Positions 20,293 through 26,917 of a DNA stretch of 64,000 nucleotides are shown piece after piece. Origin of the DNA: CAWCLK01 sp963796225. GTDB lineage: Bacteria; Actinomycetota; Nitriliruptoria; Nitriliruptorales; Nitriliruptoraceae. The stretch is taken from NCBI GenBank assembly GCA_963796225.1, contig CAWCLK010000006.1, positions 165,970-229,969 of the forward strand, read 5' to 3'. Each line of letters begins with the position of its first letter. Positions within the stretch are counted from its first letter, which is position 1. The translations under genes and the position numbers were made by a program. The notes beneath the pieces are model-generated. The model was not told the DNA's origin and did not search any database. It was given only the letters and a program-made list of their open reading frames with translations.

Positions 20293-20407
20293 ACTGGGCA
20301 CCGCGAGCCCCCCGGATCGTCCCGGCGGCCACGGTGCCCGAGAATCGGCGGTCCGCCGGGTACTGGGCACCTCGGACCCGGGGAGCAGCAGGGCTGCGGT
20401 GCCCAGT
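20293..20407. repeat. Two tandem inverted repeats sharing the unit ACTGGGCACC
   Basis: The 190-base gap between der and tRNA-Pro holds ACTGGGCACC twice in direct orientation (20293-20302 and 20362-20371). The first copy is followed by CGGTGCCC (20332-20339), giving an 8-bp inverted repeat; the second by GGTGCCCAGT (20398-20407), giving a perfect 10-bp inverted repeat around a 26-base GC-rich loop. The first could end transcription after der, but no T-run follows either hairpin. A regulator-binding array or structured RNA is also possible. Confidence 0.6.
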
Positions 20408-20419
20408 TGCCGCGCGCGG

Positions 20420-20449
20420 TTGGTGCGGTTCCGAGCGATGGGGTAGCGT
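20420..20449 (+). promoter_or_regulatory. Promoter of tRNA-Pro
   Basis: TTGGTG (20420-20425) and TAGCGT (20444-20449) are separated by 18 bases and lie about 25 bases before the mature tRNA 5' end, leaving a short leader as expected for a tRNA transcript. Confidence 0.55.
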
Positions 20450-20474
20450 CCGCCCCCCGCGGCACACGCCGCAC

Positions 20475-20551
20475 CGGGCTGTGGCGCAGTCAGGTAGCGC
20501 ACTCGTCTGGGGGGCGAGGGGTCGCCGGTTCAAGTCCGGCCAGCCCGACCA
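20475..20551 (+). tRNA. tRNA-Pro (anticodon GGG), CCA encoded
   Basis: A full cloverleaf folds by eye. The acceptor stem CGGGCTG pairs with CAGCCCG; the D stem is GCGC/GCGC; the anticodon stem CTCGT/GCGAG encloses loop CTGGGGG with anticodon GGG at positions 34-36; the T stem GCCGG/CCGGC encloses TTCAAGT. A discriminator A and CCA are encoded (20548-20551). GGG reads CCC and CCU proline codons. A C at position 1 is usual for bacterial tRNA-Pro. Confidence 0.95.
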
Positions 20552-20614
20552 CACACCATCCCCACCACTTCCCGCCCCGGCGACGCCGGGGCGCGCCGAG
20601 GCAGGAGGCGCTCG

Positions 20615-21223
20615 TTGCGGCTCTATGACCTCGGCGGTGACGGGTCCGAGGAGGTCAGCGACCGGATCCTCACGGTCCCGAACCTGCTCTCGTTCGCCCG
20701 CCTGCTGATCCTGCCCTTCGTGTACTGGGAGCTGGCCAGCGGCCGGCTCGCGAGGGGGCTGCTGGTGGGGGTGATCTTCGGGGCGACCGACTGGCTCGAC
20801 GGGTACGTCGCCCGCAGGTTCAACCAGGTGACCCGGCTGGGGCAGCTGCTCGACCCGCTCTCGGACCGGCTGTTCATCATGACCATCGCGGTGGCGCTGG
20901 TGGTCTCGGGGCTGCTGCCCTGGTGGCTGGTCGTCGCCGTCGTCGTGCGGGACCTCGCCCTGCTGCTGATCGGGCTGGTCATGCTGCGCCGGGGCGGCCG
21001 CCCGCCGGCCGTGACCCGCCTGGGCAAGACCGCGACCTTCGGCCTGATGTGGTCCTTCGTGCCGCTGATCGCGGCCGGCATCGTGGGCACGGCCGAGGAC
21101 CCGCAGCGGGTGCTGTGGCTCATCGGCTTCGTGATGCTGCTCGTCAGCGTCGTGCTGTACTGGGTGGTGGCCGTGGACTACGCGCGGGGCATCCGGGCCG
21201 CCCGTGGGCGCGTCGACGACTAG
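20615..21223 (+). CDS. CDP-alcohol phosphatidyltransferase (PgsA-like)
   Basis: A 202-residue integral membrane enzyme of phospholipid head-group transfer. The CDP-OH-P signature, DG..AR followed by G...D...D, is complete in DWLDGYVARR and LGQLLDPLSDR (residues about 53-82), and about five hydrophobic helices surround it. The start is TTG 20615, supported by GGCAGGAGG ending eight bases upstream; no ATG or GTG fits better. Position before gcvH matches a pgsA paralogue near gcvH in Mycobacterium. The exact acceptor alcohol is not determined. The TAG stop is also the first part of a TAGGCT box. Confidence 0.85.
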   Translation: MRLYDLGGDGSEEVSDRILTVPNLLSFARLLILPFVYWELASGRLARGLLVGVIFGATDWLDGYVARRFNQVTRLGQLLDPLSDRLFIMTIAVALVVSGLLPWWLVVAVVVRDLALLLIGLVMLRRGGRPPAVTRLGKTATFGLMWSFVPLIAAGIVGTAEDPQRVLWLIGFVMLLVSVVLYWVVAVDYARGIRAARGRVDD

Positions 21224-21226
21224 GCT
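21221..21226 (+). promoter_or_regulatory. Candidate -10 box (TAGGCT) ahead of gcvH, overlapping a stop codon
   Basis: TAGGCT starts with the TAG stop codon of the phosphatidyltransferase gene and lies 42 bases before GTG 21269 of gcvH. A purine stretch (GAGGAAA) serves as ribosome binding site between them. Confidence 0.45.
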
Positions 21227-21268
21227 GCCGCCCCCCATCCTGCCCGTCTGCCGACGAGGAAACGCACC

Positions 21269-21655
21269 GTGTCGACCGACATCCCCAGCGACTGTCGATA
21301 CACCGAGGCCCACGAGTGGACCCGCGAGGACGGCGACGTCGTCCGCATGGGGATCACCCACTTCGCGCAGGACCAGCTCGGGGACGTGGTGTACGTGGAC
21401 CTGCCCACGGCCGGTGCCGAGGTCGAGCAGGGCCAGGCCTTCGGCGAGGTCGAGTCCACCAAGTCGGTCAGCGACCTGTTCGCCCCGATCTCGGGCGTGA
21501 TCCGGGAACGCAACGACGGGCTCGAGGATCGGCCCGAGCTGATCAACGAGGACCCCTACGGCGAGGGCTGGATGGTGGCGATCGAGCCCCGGGACCGCAG
21601 CCAGCTCGACGCCCTGATGGACGCCGAGGCCTACCAGGCCCACGTCCAGGGCTGA
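21269..21655 (+). CDS. gcvH: Glycine cleavage system H protein
   Basis: The H protein carries the lipoyl arm that shuttles the aminomethyl group between P, T and L proteins. The 128-residue product has the usual length and the lipoylation motif GEVESTKSVSDL, with the modified Lys at about residue 64. GTG 21269 follows GAGGAAACGCACC. gcvP is encoded 5.2 kb downstream in the same orientation; gcvT is not in the window. Confidence 0.96.
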   Translation: MSTDIPSDCRYTEAHEWTREDGDVVRMGITHFAQDQLGDVVYVDLPTAGAEVEQGQAFGEVESTKSVSDLFAPISGVIRERNDGLEDRPELINEDPYGEGWMVAIEPRDRSQLDALMDAEAYQAHVQG

Positions 21656-21711
21656 TCCGCGCCCTGTCCGCACCCTGTCCTCGACGGGTGCCCCGGCGCG
21701 TCCCGGGCCAG

Positions 21712-21717
21712 TAGGCT
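21712..21717 (+). promoter_or_regulatory. Candidate -10 box (TAGGCT) ahead of the FHA gene
   Basis: TAGGCT lies 89 bases before the ATG of the FHA-domain gene, in a 151-base intergenic gap. The long distance implies a leader of about 80 bases; GAAGGAGGG just before the ATG is a strong ribosome binding site. Confidence 0.4.
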
Positions 21718-21806
21718 GCCCCGGACCGTGACCTCGACCTGACGTTGACGGTCGGGGACGCGGCTGCACATGCGCCGGGGCGGCCGCGGAACGCGAAGGA
21801 GGGTCG

Positions 21807-22274
21807 ATGTACTGCACGAACTGCGGGACCACGGTGCCCGACCACGCCAACTACTGCCCGGCGTGCGGGGCCAAGATCCTGCGCCCCGAAGCCGGCCAGG
21901 GCACGACGGCCTCCATCGACCTCACCGGCCTGGACCAGCGCGAGCACCTCGAGGACCTGCCGTCGCTGTCGCCCGGGACCGGGATGCTGGTCGTGGTGCG
22001 TGGCCCCTCCACCGGGGCGCGGTTCCTGCTCGACCGGGACCTCATCACGATCGGGCGGCACCCCGATGCCGACCTGTTCCTCGACGACGTGACCGTGTCG
22101 CGCAACCACGCCGAGATCCACCGCACCGACGCCGGGCTCATCCTGCACGACCTCGGGTCCCTCAACGGCACCTACGTGTCGGGCGCCCGGGTCGACGAGC
22201 ACCGGCTCGAGGCCGGCGACGAGATCCAGGTCGGCCGCTTCAAGCTCGTCTACGTGGGCTCGGAGACGCAGTGA
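21807..22274 (+). CDS. garA: FHA-domain protein with N-terminal zinc ribbon (GarA/OdhI-like)
   Basis: A 155-residue cytosolic protein. Residues 2-22 form a zinc ribbon (CTNCG ... CPACG), absent from mycobacterial GarA, and residues 55-150 form the FHA domain with GRHPDAD, SRNHAEI and LGSLNGTYV, which binds phosphothreonine. GarA/OdhI proteins inhibit 2-oxoglutarate dehydrogenase and act on glutamate metabolism when unphosphorylated. A Thr pair sits in GQGTTASIDLT upstream of the domain and could be the phosphosite, by analogy. Position between gcvH and a MerR gene matches Mycobacterium Rv1827. Confidence 0.85.
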   Translation: MYCTNCGTTVPDHANYCPACGAKILRPEAGQGTTASIDLTGLDQREHLEDLPSLSPGTGMLVVVRGPSTGARFLLDRDLITIGRHPDADLFLDDVTVSRNHAEIHRTDAGLILHDLGSLNGTYVSGARVDEHRLEAGDEIQVGRFKLVYVGSETQ

Positions 22275-22990
22275 GCCACTCCATCGGGGAGGTCCTCAAC
22301 CGCCTCAAGGACGAGTTCGACGACATCACGATCTCGAAGATCCGCTTCCTCGAGGCCGAGGGACTGATCAACCCGGACCGCACCGAGTCCGGCTACCGCA
22401 AGTTCGGCGACGGCGACGTCGACCGGCTCCGGTACGTGCTGCGCGCCCAGCGCGACCGGTACCTGCCCCTCAAGGTCATCAAGGACGAGCTCGAACGCAT
22501 CGACGCCGGCCTGCCGGTGGAGAACCCCGCCACGGCCCCCGAGGCCGACGACGTGGCCACGCTGCGCGGCGAGGACGAGATCCCCGTGGTGGCCACCAGC
22601 CTGCTGGCCAGCCCCAGCACCGACGTGGCCATGACGACCACCGAGCTGGCCGAGGCGGTGGGCCTCGACGTCGCGGTCGTGCGTGGCCTGGTCGAGCACG
22701 GCCTGCTGCCCGACACGGACCGCTTCGACAGCTCCGACCTGCGCGCCGCGCGGATCCTCGCCGACCTGGCCGAGGCGGGGCTCGAACCGCGCCACCTGCG
22801 CATGTTCGCCCAGTTCGCCGACCGCCAGGTCGCCCTGCTCGAACAGCTCGTCGCCCCGCTGCTGCGCCAGCGCAACCCCGAGGCGCGCAGCGCCGCGAAC
22901 GACCGGATGGAACGGCTGGGGGAACGGGGCGCCCAGCTGCACCGCGAGCTGCTGGGACGTCGTCTGCGCACCCTCCTGCGCCCCTCGTGA
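22271..22990 (+). CDS. ftsR: MerR-family regulator, FtsR type
   Basis: A 239-residue regulator with a MerR winged helix (TISKIRFLEAEGLI ... SGYRKF, residues 18-45) and a long C-terminal half with a second HTH-like stretch (TTELAEAVGLD). This two-part plan and the place between garA and DUF151 match the FtsR/Rv1828 group, linked to cell-division gene expression in Corynebacterium and Mycobacterium. GTGA overlap with the FHA gene and with the following carboxypeptidase gene suggests one transcript. Confidence 0.85.
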   Translation: MSHSIGEVLNRLKDEFDDITISKIRFLEAEGLINPDRTESGYRKFGDGDVDRLRYVLRAQRDRYLPLKVIKDELERIDAGLPVENPATAPEADDVATLRGEDEIPVVATSLLASPSTDVAMTTTELAEAVGLDVAVVRGLVEHGLLPDTDRFDSSDLRAARILADLAEAGLEPRHLRMFAQFADRQVALLEQLVAPLLRQRNPEARSAANDRMERLGERGAQLHRELLGRRLRTLLRPS

Positions 22991-24193
22991 CCCACCGGCG
23001 CCGCCGCGCCCCGCGAGGACGGACCGGGCGCACCCTCGCGGTCGCGCTCGTCGTCCTGTCGCTGCTGCCGGCGGCCGCCTCTGCCCAGCAGGTGCACGCC
23101 CCGGAGGACCCGATCCGGTGGGACCCGACCGTGCCCGAGGACTGGCCGACGCCGCCGCCGGCCTCCGCCCAGGCGTACGTGCTCCAGGACGCCGAGACCG
23201 GCCAGGTGCTGGCCGAGCGCGACGCCGACGACCCGCGCGTGGTCGCGTCCACGGTCAAGCTGCTGACGGTGCTGACCGCGCTGGAGACGTTGTCGCTGGA
23301 CCAGCAGGTCGTCGTCGACCCCGCGGCCGCCATCGGCGGGGCGGGGACCAGCGTCGACCCGGGGGAGACGTGGCGGGTCGGGGACCTGCTCGACGCCGTG
23401 CTCGTGCGGTCCGGCAACGACGCGGCCACCGCGCTGGCCGCCGCCGCGTCGGACGGCGACATCCCCGCCTTCGTCGAGCAGATGCAGGCGACTGCCGCCG
23501 ACCTGGGCCTCGACGACGCCGTCATCGCCGACCCGACCGGGCTGGACGACACCAACCGGCTGTCGGCACGCGACCTGGCCACGCTGGCCCGGGTGGGGCT
23601 CGCCGACGAACGCATCCGTGCGTCGGCCGGCCAGGACGTCGTCGAGCTCCCCGACATCGGCGCGCAGGAGAACCGCAACCTGCTCATCGGCACCTTCCCG
23701 GGCGCCACCGGCATGAAGACCGGGTTCACGGACCTGGCCGGCTACTGCCTGGTGGCCTCGGCCCGCCGGGACGGCCGCGAGCTCGTCGCGGTCGTGCTCG
23801 GCGCCCGCGAGGACCCGGCACGGTTCGAGGAGGCCGCGAGCGCTGCTCGAGCACGGCTTCGGCCGCTTCACCAGCGTCGAGCTCCCGCCGCTTCGGGCCC
23901 GCGAGCCGTCCGCCTGGACGCCCTTGCTGCCGGCCTCGCGCCTGTGGGTGCCCGGCACCGACGAACCCGTGGTCACGCTGGCCGGGGACGCGGCCGGCGG
24001 GGTCGAGCTGCGCGTCGGCACCGACGAGCGCACCCTCGGCACGGCGCAGGTCGAGGTCGACGACGCGAGCGGGGCGGCGACGGTCGGGGGAGCCCTGGCG
24101 GGGGCGGCCTACGCGGCGATGCGCCGGGCCCACCTGCGATCGGCCTGGCCCGTTCCCGAAGGTGCGGGCACGGCTGCTGCGAGTAGTGGCTAG
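22987..24193 (+). CDS. D-alanyl-D-alanine carboxypeptidase (PBP5-like), frameshifted
   Basis: An exported serine peptidase trimming peptidoglycan stem peptides. A signal peptide (Arg-rich start, hydrophobic core, cleavage near SAQQ) covers residues 1-35. The three active-site motifs are ASTVK (SxxK), RSGND (SxN) and MKTGF (KTG). Near 23842 one extra base (gcgagcgctgctc) shifts the frame; removing it continues LLEHGFGRFTSVELPPLRAREP and a beta-rich C-terminal domain to TAG 24191-24193, 401 residues in all. This gene is inserted between FtsR and DUF151 relative to the mycobacterial order. Confidence 0.85.
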
Positions 24194-24196
24194 CCT
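24191..24196 (+). promoter_or_regulatory. Candidate -10 box (TAGCCT) ahead of DUF151, overlapping a stop codon
   Basis: TAGCCT begins with the stop codon of the carboxypeptidase gene and lies 30 bases before GTG 24227. GGGAGG and GAAGG lie just before the start codon. Confidence 0.45.
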
Positions 24197-24226
24197 CGAC
24201 GGCATCGTCCCCGGGAGGCCCCGAAG

Positions 24227-24727
24227 GTGATCGAGTTGGAGCTCGTCGGCGTCCGTGTGGAGCTGCCGGCCAACCAGCCGATCGTGCTGCTCAAGGAGCG
24301 CCACGGTCCGCGGTACCTGCCGATCTGGATCGGGGCGGTCGAGGCCACCGCCATCGCCTTCGCCCTCCAGGGCGTCGAGACCGCTCGCCCGCTGACCCAC
24401 GACCTCATGGTCGACGTGCTCGAGGCTGCCGGGATCGAGGTCGCGGCCGTGCACGTCACGGACCTGCGCGACGGGACCTACTACGCCGAGCTGCACCTGC
24501 GCCGCGGCGACGAGGACATCGTGGTGTCCTCCCGGACCTCGGACGCCATCGCCATCGCCACCCGCCTCGAGGACGTGCCGCTGTACGGCGCCGAGGCCGT
24601 CCTGGACGAGGCCGGCATCGAGATCGACCCGGACGAGGACGGCGAGGACGCGGACCCCGAGGAGGAGGTCCGCGAGTTCCGCGAGTTCCTCGACACCGTG
24701 ACGCCCGAGGACTTCCGCGAGACGTGA
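24227..24727 (+). CDS. Bifunctional nuclease family protein (DUF151)
   Basis: A 166-residue protein with the DUF151 core LKERHGPRYLPIWIGAVEATAIAFAL (quoted in part: GPRYLPIWIG) at residues 27-36, PLTHDLM and SSRTSDAIAIA, followed by an acidic tail. Family members include plant and bacterial nucleases, but many bacterial ones lack a confirmed activity. The gene lies between two MerR genes exactly as Rv1829 does in Mycobacterium. Confidence 0.9.
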   Translation: MIELELVGVRVELPANQPIVLLKERHGPRYLPIWIGAVEATAIAFALQGVETARPLTHDLMVDVLEAAGIEVAAVHVTDLRDGTYYAELHLRRGDEDIVVSSRTSDAIAIATRLEDVPLYGAEAVLDEAGIEIDPDEDGEDADPEEEVREFREFLDTVTPEDFRET

Positions 24728-24813
24728 GCCGTGCCGTGGCTCCGCCGCCGACGCGCTCCTCACCCTCAGGTAGAGGTCGAGAGTTTCGCGCCGAGTGGCC
24801 TCCGTCGCGGGAG

Positions 24814-24819
24814 TAGGAT
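24814..24819 (+). promoter_or_regulatory. Possible additional -10 box (TAGGAT) upstream of the MerR gene
   Basis: TAGGAT fits TANNNT and lies 80 bases before the stronger promoter of the same gene. No -35 is clear. Just upstream at about 24764-24776 there is a short CCTC-N5-GAGG inverted repeat. Confidence 0.25.
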
Positions 24820-24861
24820 GACCGGCTCGACATGGTGGAGCGAACGGCCGCGTCCGCCTCC

Positions 24862-24899
24862 ACCGGGTCGTTGACCCGGTCCCGGCGGCGGCGTAGGGT
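24862..24899 (+). promoter_or_regulatory. Promoter with an operator-like palindrome over the -35 box (MerR gene)
   Basis: TTGACC (24871-24876) and TAGGGT (24894-24899) are separated by exactly 17 bases, the best promoter in the window. A perfect inverted repeat ACCGGGTC-gtt-GACCCGGT (24862-24880) spans the -35 box, a suitable place for a repressor. Autoregulation by the MerR protein is one option, but MerR proteins more often bind between -35 and -10. Confidence 0.6.
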
Positions 24900-24905
24900 G
24901 GCTGT

Positions 24906-25065
24906 AGTTCCACTGGTGTGAGCCCCCGCACGACGTCCGGTTGGCAGACCGGGCCCGGCGGAGCACCACGACGGGGCGCACACGGGAACCAGGGAGCCCA
25001 CGCGGCTCGGTGAAGACCAACTGACGAGCGGTCCGGCCCGGCGCCGGCCGGTGAGGACGTGTGCC
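24906..25065 (+). promoter_or_regulatory. Structured 5' leader of the MerR gene (candidate cis-acting RNA)
   Basis: About 160 transcribed but untranslated bases precede ATG 25066. A long split helix can form: GTTCC (24907-24911) with GGAAC (24985-24989), GTGTG (24916-24920) with CACAC (24979-24983) and GCCCC (24922-24926) with GGGGC (24973-24977). It encloses a CCGGT/ACCGG hairpin (24937-24952). A second hairpin GAGCC/GGCTC (24994-25008) follows. I do not recognise a known riboswitch class. The helices are seen in sequence only; no covariation could be examined. Confidence 0.4.
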
Positions 25066-25608
25066 ATGGCGGGTGAGGCGCAGGACAGCGGGGACCATGC
25101 GGCGCAGCTGCGGCTGGACGTGGGGTCGATGGGCGACGCCACCGAGGGCTATCGCGGTCCGGCCGTGTGCAAGATCGTGGGCATCACCTACCGCCAGCTG
25201 GACTACTGGGCGCGCACCGGCCTGGTGAACCCGTCGGTCCGGCAGGCCGAGGGCAGCGGCACCCAGCGGCTGTACTCCTTCGACGACATCGTCCAGCTCC
25301 GCGTGGTCAAGCGCCTCGTGGACACCGGGGTCTCGCTGCAGCGGGTCCGGCTGGCCATCGACGAGCTGCGCGGCCGCGGGCGCTCGCCGTCCGACGTCAC
25401 GCTGGTCAGCGACGGCACCTCGGTCTACATGGTCGACGACAACGCGCAGGTGGTCGACCTGCTGGCTCGCGGGCAGGGCGTGTTCGCCATCGCCCTGGGT
25501 CCGGTGGTCGACGAGCTGCGGGGCGAGGTCACGGCCTTCCCGACCGAGCCCGCCCAGCCGGTCGCGGTCGAACCCGGCGGCGACGACGTCCAGGCACTGG
25601 GGAGCTGA
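25066..25608 (+). CDS. MerR-family transcriptional regulator (Rv1830-like)
   Basis: A 180-residue DNA-binding protein with a single MerR HTH: VCKIVGITYRQLDYWARTG and a wing with GSGTQRLYSFDDI (residues about 37-75), then a helix and a C-terminal beta-type region (TSVYMVDDN). Mycobacterium has the same gene order, DUF151-MerR-gcvB, with this regulator as Rv1830. ATG 25066 has GTGAGGA upstream; ATG 25129 is a shorter in-frame alternative. Preceded by a strong promoter and a long foldable leader. Confidence 0.88.
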   Translation: MAGEAQDSGDHAAQLRLDVGSMGDATEGYRGPAVCKIVGITYRQLDYWARTGLVNPSVRQAEGSGTQRLYSFDDIVQLRVVKRLVDTGVSLQRVRLAIDELRGRGRSPSDVTLVSDGTSVYMVDDNAQVVDLLARGQGVFAIALGPVVDELRGEVTAFPTEPAQPVAVEPGGDDVQALGS

Positions 25609-25624
25609 ACCACCGCTCGCGGCG

Positions 25625-26392
25625 TCAGTCCAGCCGGTCCCGCAGCCAGGCGAGGTCGGCACGGTGGCGGTCGACGTCGCCCGGGGTCTCGCAGATCACG
25701 TCCGTGTCTGCGCGGCGCACCACCTCGACCAGTGCGTCGGGGTCGATCTGCCCGCGCCCGAGGTTCTCGTGGCGGTCCCGCCCCGACCCGCGTTCGTCCT
25801 TCGAGTCGTTGAGGTGGACCAGGTCGATCGCGCCGAGCTCGGCGATCAGGCGGTCGACGCCCTCGACGACGTCCTCGCCCGCGGCATGCAGGTGGCAGGT
25901 GTCCAGGCACAGCCCGAACGGGGCCTCGCAGCCGTCGAGCACCTCCCACAGCCGGGCGATGCGGTCGACCTGCCGGGCCATGGCGTTCTCGCCGCCCGCG
26001 GTGTTCTCGATCAGGATCGGGACCGTCGAGTCGAGCCGGTCGAGGGTCGTGCGCCAGTTGGCGTAGCCCACCTCGGGGTCGTCCTCGTCGGTGACGTGCC
26101 CACCGTGGACGATGACGCCCGCCGCGCCGATGCGCTCGGCCGCCCGGACGGCCTTCTCGAGGTTCTGGCGGCTCGGGTGGCGCACCCGGTTGGCCGTGGT
26201 CGCCACGTTGATGATGTAGGGCGCGTGGACGTAGACGGCCACGTCGGAGGCGCGCAGCTGCTCGGCGTCCTCGCGCACCGGCGGGGTGGTCCACGACTGG
26301 GGCGCCGTGAGGAACACCTGGACCGCGTCGGCCCCCCGGGACGCGGCCTCGGCCAGGGGGTCGCCGGCGGGGACGTGCACACCGATTTGCAT
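25625..26392 (-). CDS. nfo: Deoxyribonuclease IV (AP endonuclease, Nfo)
   Basis: A 255-residue TIM-barrel AP endonuclease of base-excision repair. Metal-binding family segments include VHAPYIINVA (residues about 56-65), VHGGHV, ENTAGG (about 138-143), CLDTCHLHAAG (about 170-180) and HLNDSK. It is convergent with the MerR gene, 16 bases apart, and divergent from a 52-residue membrane protein gene. GGAGGT-like purines are weak upstream; the ATG at 26390-26392 is the best start. Confidence 0.93.
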   Translation of the reverse strand: MQIGVHVPAGDPLAEAASRGADAVQVFLTAPQSWTTPPVREDAEQLRASDVAVYVHAPYIINVATTANRVRHPSRQNLEKAVRAAERIGAAGVIVHGGHVTDEDDPEVGYANWRTTLDRLDSTVPILIENTAGGENAMARQVDRIARLWEVLDGCEAPFGLCLDTCHLHAAGEDVVEGVDRLIAELGAIDLVHLNDSKDERGSGRDRHENLGRGQIDPDALVEVVRRADTDVICETPGDVDRHRADLAWLRDRLD

Positions 26393-26600
26393 GGAGGACC
26401 TCGGACGCGACGGACGGTCGATGCTGTACGGACGCTACCGGCCACTCGGTCCTGACCGATCGGGCGTGCTGGAGGATGCATCCGGCCTTGCCCGGTCTCG
26501 AACATGGGAGGACAGCCGCCCGCGCGGGCACGGGGCCGCGCGGACCGTCCTTCCCCCGCACGACGACAACCCTCCCACTTCCGACGCCCAGGAGATCACC

Positions 26601-26759
26601 GTGAACGCCGCGACCGCGGACGACACCGGCGTGATGACCGTGCCGACCGCCACCGGGTTCGACCAGGAGCTTCGCCAGGACATCACCAGCGCCGCCTGGA
26701 TGATGGCCGTGGTCACGCTGCCCGGCCTCGCGCTGCTGGCCGCGCTGCTGCTCCGGTAG
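26601..26759 (+). CDS. Small single-pass membrane protein (52 aa)
   Basis: A 52-residue product: polar, Thr/Asp-rich N-terminal 30 residues and one hydrophobic helix (about residues 31-52) ending in a single Arg. GTG 26601 follows CCAGGAG with seven-base spacing, codon third positions are nearly all G or C, and a clean terminator hairpin follows 21 bases after the stop. These three features support a real gene of unknown function. The 208-base gap upstream is a divergent region shared with nfo; I see no clear promoter boxes in it. Confidence 0.6.
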   Translation: MNAATADDTGVMTVPTATGFDQELRQDITSAAWMMAVVTLPGLALLAALLLR

Positions 26760-26780
26760 CCCGCGCCTGCGCCCTCGCCC

Positions 26781-26805
26781 GCCCCCGTGACGTCCTCACG
26801 GGGGC
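26781..26805 (+). terminator. Hairpin terminator after the small membrane protein gene
   Basis: GCCCCCGTGA (26781-26790) and TCACGGGGGC (26796-26805) form a perfect 10-bp stem with a five-base loop. The following GTTGCCGT is only mildly T-containing, as is common for high-GC actinobacterial hairpins. Confidence 0.75.
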
Positions 26806-26917
26806 GTTGCCGTGCGGTGGCCGAGACGCCGGTGCAGGAGGTTGGTGGCCGGCAGACGCGGGTGGTTCGATGCCGCCACGTACCTGACCCGTCCGTCGAC
26901 GCGAAAAGGCCGCCGTC

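Noticed and set aside
20293..20407. CRISPR-like repeat array
   Set aside because: Only two direct copies of a 10-mer with inverted partners, no regular spacers and no cas genes.
16937..21850. A 1637-codon open frame on the minus strand opposite aroA, cmk-der and gcvH
   Set aside because: High GC removes stop codons from the antisense frame; the composition (Ala/Gly/Arg/His runs) is that of a shadow and no domain is recognisable.
24906..25020. Resemblance of GGTGTGAGCCCC to part of a cobalamin riboswitch
   Set aside because: The conserved B12-box core and the CCGCCACTG-type segment are missing and the helices do not follow that architecture.
26806..26917. Possible glycine riboswitch upstream of gcvP
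   Set aside because: The tandem glycine aptamer motifs are not present in this 112-base gap, nor before gcvH.
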